Assembly (NCBI GenBank): GCA_018067265.1
Contig: JAGPUY010000221.1
Span: forward strand, 1-9,717
DNA length: 9,717 bases
Reading direction: 5' to 3'
From: Oceanihabitans sp.
GTDB lineage: Bacteria; Bacteroidota; Bacteroidia; Flavobacteriales; Flavobacteriaceae
The position numbers and the translations under genes are program-made. The notes below the pieces were generated by a model. That model searched no databases and was not told the DNA's origin. It worked only from the letters and a program-made list of their open reading frames with translations. Positions 5,230 through 9,717 of the stretch are shown one piece after another. Each line of letters starts with the position of its first letter. Positions within the stretch are counted from its first letter, which is position 1.

Positions 5230-6240
5230 TTATTCCGTTAACTTAAGCAAAGCTAAATCGTGAAAATAAAAGTTTCCTTCATCATTCATAGAAACAAATA
5301 ATCCGTTAGGAAATTTAGAACCTAAAGGTTGACTAGTTACATCACAACCATCTGTTTCTATTGTACCAAGATTAAGCGCTTTAATAAATGTATTTGTTTT
5401 TAAATCGAAAACATTAAAACTATGTGCTTGTTGGTTAGAGACAATTAAGAAATCTTGACCTGGATATTTTGCTATAGCAATTCCTTCAATATCATCTTGA
5501 AAATATTCTCCTCCAAAAACCGCTAGTTCTTTACCAGCATCTTTAGGATTTGCATTATATTTTCGAATACCATAACCTTCATCAGAATAGTACACAAAAC
5601 CAGATGTATCATCTACTGCAATAGCTTCAATTTCTTTATTTCCACTAAAAACACCAAACTTTCTTGCTAGTTTGGACTGAATTCCTAAGCTATCTGAAAC
5701 CAAATTATATTGGTATAAATAATTAGCTATCGGGCCTTTTTTTCTACTTACAATAACAGAAATATCTTCCGTTTTTGGGTTTTTATAAATAGAGATTCCC
5801 ATTGGCCTTTTCATTGCTACTTCTGTTTCGTCTTCAAACACCTTAAAACCTCCATTATCTAGTGGTTTTAAATCTGGAACAGAATACACACGAATTTGGT
5901 TCTTTTCTCTTTCCGAAAACACAAGGATATCTGTTTTAGTGGAATCATTAATTTTAAAACCGTATTCCACATCTACATTATTAGGATAACTTACTCCTGT
6001 TATTTGTTTGTTTTTAATTAATTCCCCATCTAGGTTAAATGCATAAACACCACCATTAACCTCATCTTTATCTGTCCCGAAAACGATACTTTGTTCTGGG
6101 TTTTCTTTGTTAACCCAAATTGCAGGATCGTCGCTGTCAAAAAGCACATTTTCTGTAATAACTGTTGGTGCTATTTCTGGCAATTTATCTTTACAAGATA
6201 CTATTGCAACTAAACTAAATATATATAGTAATTTTTTCAT
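5230..6240 (-). CDS. Beta-propeller phytase (3-phytase) lipoprotein
   Basis: A 336-residue protein of the Bacillus-type beta-propeller phytase family, which removes phosphate from myo-inositol hexakisphosphate and related compounds using calcium. The N-terminus MKKLLYIFSLVAIVSC is a lipoprotein signal with the lipidated Cys at 16, so it is membrane-anchored in the envelope. Propeller motifs follow: DSDDPAIWV at 35-43, NNVDVEYGF at 87-95, EIEAIAVDD at 203-211, SDEGYGIRKY at 219-228, DDIEGIAI at 249-256, LIVSNQQAHSFNVFD at 265-279, and ETDGCDV near 295-301 with FPNGLFVSMND at 310-320. The second motif has Glu where the Bacillus consensus NN(V/I)D(I/L/V)R has Arg. It starts 3 bp after the stop of the TonB-dependent receptor gene, so the two form one operon. 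The family is clear; the natural substrate may be phytate or another phosphoester. Confidence 0.93.
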   Translation of the reverse strand: MKKLLYIFSLVAIVSCKDKLPEIAPTVITENVLFDSDDPAIWVNKENPEQSIVFGTDKDEVNGGVYAFNLDGELIKNKQITGVSYPNNVDVEYGFKINDSTKTDILVFSEREKNQIRVYSVPDLKPLDNGGFKVFEDETEVAMKRPMGISIYKNPKTEDISVIVSRKKGPIANYLYQYNLVSDSLGIQSKLARKFGVFSGNKEIEAIAVDDTSGFVYYSDEGYGIRKYNANPKDAGKELAVFGGEYFQDDIEGIAIAKYPGQDFLIVSNQQAHSFNVFDLKTNTFIKALNLGTIETDGCDVTSQPLGSKFPNGLFVSMNDEGNFYFHDLALLKLTE

Positions 6241-6243
6241 GGT

Positions 6244-9093
6244 TTATTTTTTGAATAGATCGTATTTTAACCCGAATGTTAAACGTTTTTCGTAATATTC
6301 CATTTGCATGGTTCTACCTTTAACTCCTTGATAATAGCGCAATGGTTGGTTTGTAATATTGTTTAAACTAGCATATACACTCAAATTTTTAGTTATAGCA
6401 ACATTAGCATTAAAGTCTAAGAAAAATTGCTCATCATAATATCTATCTTCAAAAGGATTTCCTCCAATTTCATCTACATAAGCATCCGAATAATTAGCCG
6501 ACAAACGCAAGCTGAAATTTTTATCAGCAAAACCAAGAGAGCTGTTAAACATGTTTGGAGCTGTTTGTGGTAAATCTAGGTCTGTTCGCTCTTCTCCATC
6601 TTCGTTTCTTATCCCGTTTGCATTAGAAGATAAATACGTGTAATTAGCATACACACTAAAGTTTTTAGCAAAACCAGGTAAAAAATCTAAACGACGTTGA
6701 AATGAAAATTCTGCACCAAAAACAGAAGCATTATCTCCATTTAAAGGTTGATATACTTCATATCCATTTTCATCTTCGGTTTGAAAAACATAAACAAAAT
6801 CTTGAATATCTTTATAAAAGACACCTCCTGAAATCAAACCAACAGATTTAAAATAATGTTCTGCCATTACATCGAAGTTCATAGATGTTGTTGGATTTAA
6901 CTCTGAATTCCCAATAATAATTTCTTCGTCTTCATTATTAATTTCTCTAAATGGAACTAGATCTACATAATTTGGTCTAGCCAATGTATTGGTCCAAGCA
7001 AAACGTAAGATTGTATTTTTTGAAATGTTATATTTTAAATGCAAACCTGGTAAAATATTGGTATAGTTGTTTGAATCTTTTACCCTATTAGTTCCATCAA
7101 AATCGCCATCTTCATTATAAATAATTTCATTTCCTTCACTATTTATAGACGTATGTTCTAATCGTACTCCTGCTAACAAACTAAATTTTTCGCCTACATT
7201 TTGGCTAATCATAGCATAACCAGCATACACGTTTTCATTTACATTAAAATTTGCTGTTAAATACTCGCTTGGTAGATCTTCTGCTTCAAACAAAGATGTA
7301 TTATATAAATTTAAACCTCCTAAATATTCTGGAGTTGCAAAAGCGCCAAGTACATATTGGTTTCCTGGTAAGAAATCGGAATCGGTATAATCTCTTGTAG
7401 GCACAAAACCTAACTCCTCTAAATCGGCGTTTAATGGGCTGTATTCTATAAAACCATTTTCTCTATTTTTATTTTTTAGTCTGGTTTTAACTCCAATTTT
7501 TAAAAAACCTTCTTCGTCTTGAATTAGCGTTAAAGGTATTTTAGCATTAACTAAAAAGTTAACATCTTGTTCTTCTGTATATTGACTTTCTTCTGTTAAT
7601 TCACCTAATTCGAATATTGAAAAAACGGAATCTAGCGCACTTAAAGGTGTTAACAAAGGCTTTTCTTGATTGTTATTAAAAGAAACAGCATATTCACTTT
7701 CATATTCTAAATAACGCTCATTTAACCTTTCTTCTGATGCTCTTGAAAAAGTTGTCATCCAATCTAATTGCACATTACCTAATAAATGATCTCCACCAAG
7801 AGAATAATTTTGCATACGTTGGTCTTCTAAACGTCTGTTTTGGTTTCTTTTATTGTCAATTCCTCCTTTTGTTTGACGTTTTGCTTCCACTGGAAAACTA
7901 GTTAAGTTTCCATTTCCATCAACAGTAAAATCGTCAATTTCAATATCTTCACCATCTAAAATTTCATGTTCTATTCTAAATCTATTTTCTCTATCATCTC
8001 TCCAATTATAAATAGATTTAAAATAAATGGTATTATTACTATCTAGTTTATAATCTAAATTAGCAGAAAAACTTCTTCGTATTCTTTGTACTTGATATTC
8101 TCTAATTTCGAATACATTGGTATATGGATTAACAGCTACTTCTTCTAAAATTGGATCTCCTTCTATATCGTCTGCACCGGTGTAATATTCAAATTCATCC
8201 GTCCATTCTGCTTCCACATTATGGCTTCCAAAATCATTATCATTAATGGATGCAGAAACCATCCATCCAAATTTTTCATTTTTAGAACGATCGCCAATTA
8301 AAAAAGAACCATTTAAAATTCTTTTATCGGAAATAAAATTCAAACCCGAACCTACTGTTGCAGACAAACGAAATGCTTGAGGAGAAGTTCTTGTTATTAA
8401 ATTTACAGAACCTCCTAAAGCATCAGCATCCATATCTGGAGTTACAGCTTTACTTACTTCGATAGTTTGAATCATGTCTGACGGAATTAAATCCATTTGC
8501 ACATTTCTATTATCCCCTTCTGCTGAAGGAATTCTACTTCCATTTAATGTTACCGAATTTAATTGAGGAGATAAACCACGAATAATAATATTTCTAGCTT
8601 CTCCTTGATCTAATTGCATAGTAATACCTGGTATTCTTTTCACAGCATCTCCAATATTAGCATCTGGAAACTTGCCAATTTGTTCGGTAGATACAATATT
8701 AGTAATATTCTGCTTGTTTTTTTGTGTGTTTAAAGCTCTTGTTTGTCCGCTTAAACTATAACCTTGAATTAAAACCTCATCTAACTCTGTGTTTTCTGAA
8801 CTTATTGTAAAGTTAAGCGTTGTAGTTCCTTCCGTTACAATTACGTCTTGTGACACATCTGCAAACCCTAAATACTCGACATTTACGATTTGGTTGCCTG
8901 TTGACACATCTACCAATGTAAATTTCCCGTTAAAATCTGTAATTGCCCCCTTTTTTAAACTTTCAATTAAGACGGAAGCTCCTGGTATAACAATACCATT
9001 TTCATCTGTAATAATTCCCTGAATGTTTCCTGTTTGAGAAACTCCTTTAAAGGAAAATAATAGTAGTAACAATAAAGTAAAGTAATATTTCAT
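6244..9093 (-). CDS. TonB-dependent outer-membrane receptor, phytase-linked
   Basis: A 949-residue outer-membrane beta-barrel that imports a bound ligand using TonB energy. Residues 1-20 form a signal peptide ending near VSQ. A carboxypeptidase-regulatory-like domain spans about 22-100 (IQGIITDENGIVIPGASVLI, then GAITDFNGKFTL). A TonB-box-like ELDEVLIQG lies at 103-111. The plug domain spans about 125-235 and includes IGKFPDANIGDAVKRIPGIT, NIIIRGLSPQLNSVTLNG and DALGGSVNLITR. The rest is barrel, ending FGLKYDLFKK. The FPDANIGDAVKRIPG pattern places it with the TonB-Xanth-Caul-like receptors and away from SusC, and no susD gene follows. Being 3 bp upstream of the phytase gene, it most likely takes up a product or substrate of that enzyme, such as inositol phosphates or phytate. 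The receptor call is secure; the ligand is inferred from context only. Confidence 0.95.
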   Translation of the reverse strand: MKYYFTLLLLLLFSFKGVSQTGNIQGIITDENGIVIPGASVLIESLKKGAITDFNGKFTLVDVSTGNQIVNVEYLGFADVSQDVIVTEGTTTLNFTISSENTELDEVLIQGYSLSGQTRALNTQKNKQNITNIVSTEQIGKFPDANIGDAVKRIPGITMQLDQGEARNIIIRGLSPQLNSVTLNGSRIPSAEGDNRNVQMDLIPSDMIQTIEVSKAVTPDMDADALGGSVNLITRTSPQAFRLSATVGSGLNFISDKRILNGSFLIGDRSKNEKFGWMVSASINDNDFGSHNVEAEWTDEFEYYTGADDIEGDPILEEVAVNPYTNVFEIREYQVQRIRRSFSANLDYKLDSNNTIYFKSIYNWRDDRENRFRIEHEILDGEDIEIDDFTVDGNGNLTSFPVEAKRQTKGGIDNKRNQNRRLEDQRMQNYSLGGDHLLGNVQLDWMTTFSRASEERLNERYLEYESEYAVSFNNNQEKPLLTPLSALDSVFSIFELGELTEESQYTEEQDVNFLVNAKIPLTLIQDEEGFLKIGVKTRLKNKNRENGFIEYSPLNADLEELGFVPTRDYTDSDFLPGNQYVLGAFATPEYLGGLNLYNTSLFEAEDLPSEYLTANFNVNENVYAGYAMISQNVGEKFSLLAGVRLEHTSINSEGNEIIYNEDGDFDGTNRVKDSNNYTNILPGLHLKYNISKNTILRFAWTNTLARPNYVDLVPFREINNEDEEIIIGNSELNPTTSMNFDVMAEHYFKSVGLISGGVFYKDIQDFVYVFQTEDENGYEVYQPLNGDNASVFGAEFSFQRRLDFLPGFAKNFSVYANYTYLSSNANGIRNEDGEERTDLDLPQTAPNMFNSSLGFADKNFSLRLSANYSDAYVDEIGGNPFEDRYYDEQFFLDFNANVAITKNLSVYASLNNITNQPLRYYQGVKGRTMQMEYYEKRLTFGLKYDLFKK

Positions 9094-9144
9094 ATTAGCT
9101 AGTTTTTTTAGTTGCGCTAAATAATAAAATACTTGAGTGAAGTA

Positions 9145-9174
9145 GTTTAACTAAAATTAAAGTTAAAGTTAAAA
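9145..9174 (-). promoter_or_regulatory. Hexamer-like direct repeats upstream of the receptor-phytase operon
   Basis: On the minus strand this stretch reads as successive TTTAAC, TTTAAC, TTTAAT, TTTAGT units ending TTAAAC, about 50-80 bp before the receptor's start codon. It also contains TTTAACT/AGTTAAA as an inverted pair (9146-9152 and 9161-9167). It might be a regulator site or upstream promoter DNA; low-complexity AT-rich sequence is an alternative. No exact TAnnTTTG box was found in this spacer. Confidence 0.3.
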
Positions 9175-9192
9175 ATGACTAGTAAAAAGAGG

Positions 9193-9210
9193 TTCCTTAA
9201 CATTAAGGAA
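9193..9210. promoter_or_regulatory. 18-bp inverted repeat, possible operator
   Basis: TTCCTTAA (9193-9200) and TTAAGGAA (9203-9210) are perfect reverse complements separated by CA. The site lies 100 bp upstream of the receptor start codon and outside the neighbouring terminator. The short spacer suits a dimeric DNA-binding protein better than an RNA hairpin. Confidence 0.4.
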
Positions 9211-9235
9211 AACTTAATTTAATGAATTAAAAACA

Positions 9236-9268
9236 AAAATCCTTTACAAGTTCATTGTAAAGGATTTT
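9236..9268 (-). terminator. Rho-independent terminator of the 3-hydroxybutyrate dehydrogenase gene
   Basis: A 14-bp perfect stem (AAAATCCTTTACAA at 9236-9249 with its complement at 9255-9268) closes a 5-nt loop. On the minus strand it is followed by a T-rich tail (TTTTTGTTTTTAATTC). It begins 19 bp after the dehydrogenase stop codon and insulates the receptor operon downstream. Confidence 0.9.
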
Positions 9269-9287
9269 AAAAAAACTAAATCAAAAA

Positions 9288-9717
9288 TTATTGTGCACTC
9301 CAACCTCCATCTAAAACAAAGGAGGAACCTGTTATGGTTGTGGAGCTATTTTTTGCTAGCAATATTGCCATATCTGCAATTGCTTCTAGCGGTACAAATT
9401 GTTTTACTGCTTGCTTTTTAAGCATCACTTTTTCTACAACCTCATCTTCTGTCATATGATGGGCTTTGGCTTGATCTTTTATTTGCCCAATGACCAAAGG
9501 TGTTTTTACATAACCCGGACAAATAGCATTACATGTAATATTAAAAGGCGCACCTTCTAAAGCTAACACTTTAGTCATACCAATCACACCATGTTTTGCA
9601 GTAACGTAAGCCGATTTAAACTCAGATGCTCGAATGCCATGCACCGAAGAGACATTTATTATTCTACCAAAACTTTGTTTTTTCATCTGTTTCCAAACGG
9701 CTTTAGAAGCGTAAAAA
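9288..9717 (-). CDS. 3-hydroxybutyrate dehydrogenase (SDR family), 5' part outside the window
   Basis: The frame is open from the window edge to the TAA at 9288, giving 142 residues that begin FYASKAVWKQMKKQSFGRII; the ATG at 9686 is internal, not the start. This is the C-terminal half of a classical short-chain dehydrogenase of about 255-260 residues, so the N-terminal Rossmann NAD-binding motif is off the edge. The catalytic serine is in NVSSVHG, and the YxxxK pair is in SAYVTAKHG. Typical of 3-hydroxybutyrate dehydrogenase are NAICPGYVKTPLV, the QIKDQAK helix and the C-terminus VLDGGWSAQ. The enzyme interconverts 3-hydroxybutyrate and acetoacetate with NAD in the cytosol, in ketone-body or polyhydroxybutyrate-related metabolism. 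It ends at a strong terminator. The family call is firm; other SDR substrates cannot be fully excluded. Confidence 0.92.
   Translation of the reverse strand, partial: FYASKAVWKQMKKQSFGRIINVSSVHGIRASEFKSAYVTAKHGVIGMTKVLALEGAPFNITCNAICPGYVKTPLVIGQIKDQAKAHHMTEDEVVEKVMLKKQAVKQFVPLEAIADMAILLAKNSSTTITGSSFVLDGGWSAQ

Noticed and set aside
8789..9022. Plus-strand open frame opposite the start of the receptor gene
   Set aside because: It is antisense to the carboxypeptidase-regulatory-like domain, with no recognisable family or promoter.
6244..9093. SusC/SusD-type glycan utilisation locus
   Set aside because: No susD gene or carbohydrate-active enzyme is present, and the plug motifs fit another TonB receptor class.

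Overview
The window reads as chromosomal DNA of a member of the Bacteroidota, most likely a (marine) Flavobacteriaceae. The DNA is AT-rich, start codons mostly lack a clear Shine-Dalgarno sequence, and the ahcY promoter carries a Bacteroidota-type TAnnTTTG -7 box. A long TonB-dependent receptor with an N-terminal carboxypeptidase-regulatory-like domain, a group II bacterial GGGP synthase and a PnuC/NadR pair are also typical of that family. Genus and species cannot be told from this sequence alone.

Left part (1-2796, all minus strand): a run of five genes read right to left. These are a Sfp-type 4'-phosphopantetheinyl transferase, geranylgeranylglyceryl phosphate synthase (PcrB/GGGPS family), a small thiamine-binding-protein (YkoF/MTH1187-like) gene, a PnuC vitamin-precursor transporter, and a NadR-like nicotinamide riboside kinase cut off by the window edge. 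The last three overlap one another and must be co-transcribed. PnuC plus NadR forms a nicotinamide riboside import-and-phosphorylation salvage route. The small thiamine-binding protein at the head of this trio is the odd partner and leaves the transporter's substrate open.

Middle (2797-5229): a 133-bp divergent promoter region leads into ahcY (S-adenosylhomocysteine hydrolase, plus strand), which ends at a strong intrinsic terminator. A 468-bp gene-free stretch follows. It is unusually dense in palindromes and short dispersed-repeat-like sequences (4251-4608) and has a 21-bp-period direct repeat just before the next gene. That gene (plus strand) encodes a small DinB/DUF1569-like protein and converges on the phytase operon.

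Right part (5230-9287, minus strand): a two-gene operon of a 949-aa TonB-dependent outer-membrane receptor and, 3 bp downstream, a lipoprotein beta-propeller phytase. Together they look like a phosphorus-scavenging unit: surface or periplasmic hydrolysis of phytate-type compounds coupled to TonB-driven uptake. No SusD partner is present. At the far right lies the 3' half of 3-hydroxybutyrate dehydrogenase (minus strand, entering from beyond the window) with a clear intrinsic terminator.

I see no rRNA, tRNA, CRISPR array, transposase or phage gene. Nothing here is an evident new defence or biosynthetic system. The best leads are the palindromic intergenic block, the thiamine-binding protein fused by overlap to PnuC/NadR, and the receptor-phytase pair with its possible regulatory repeats.
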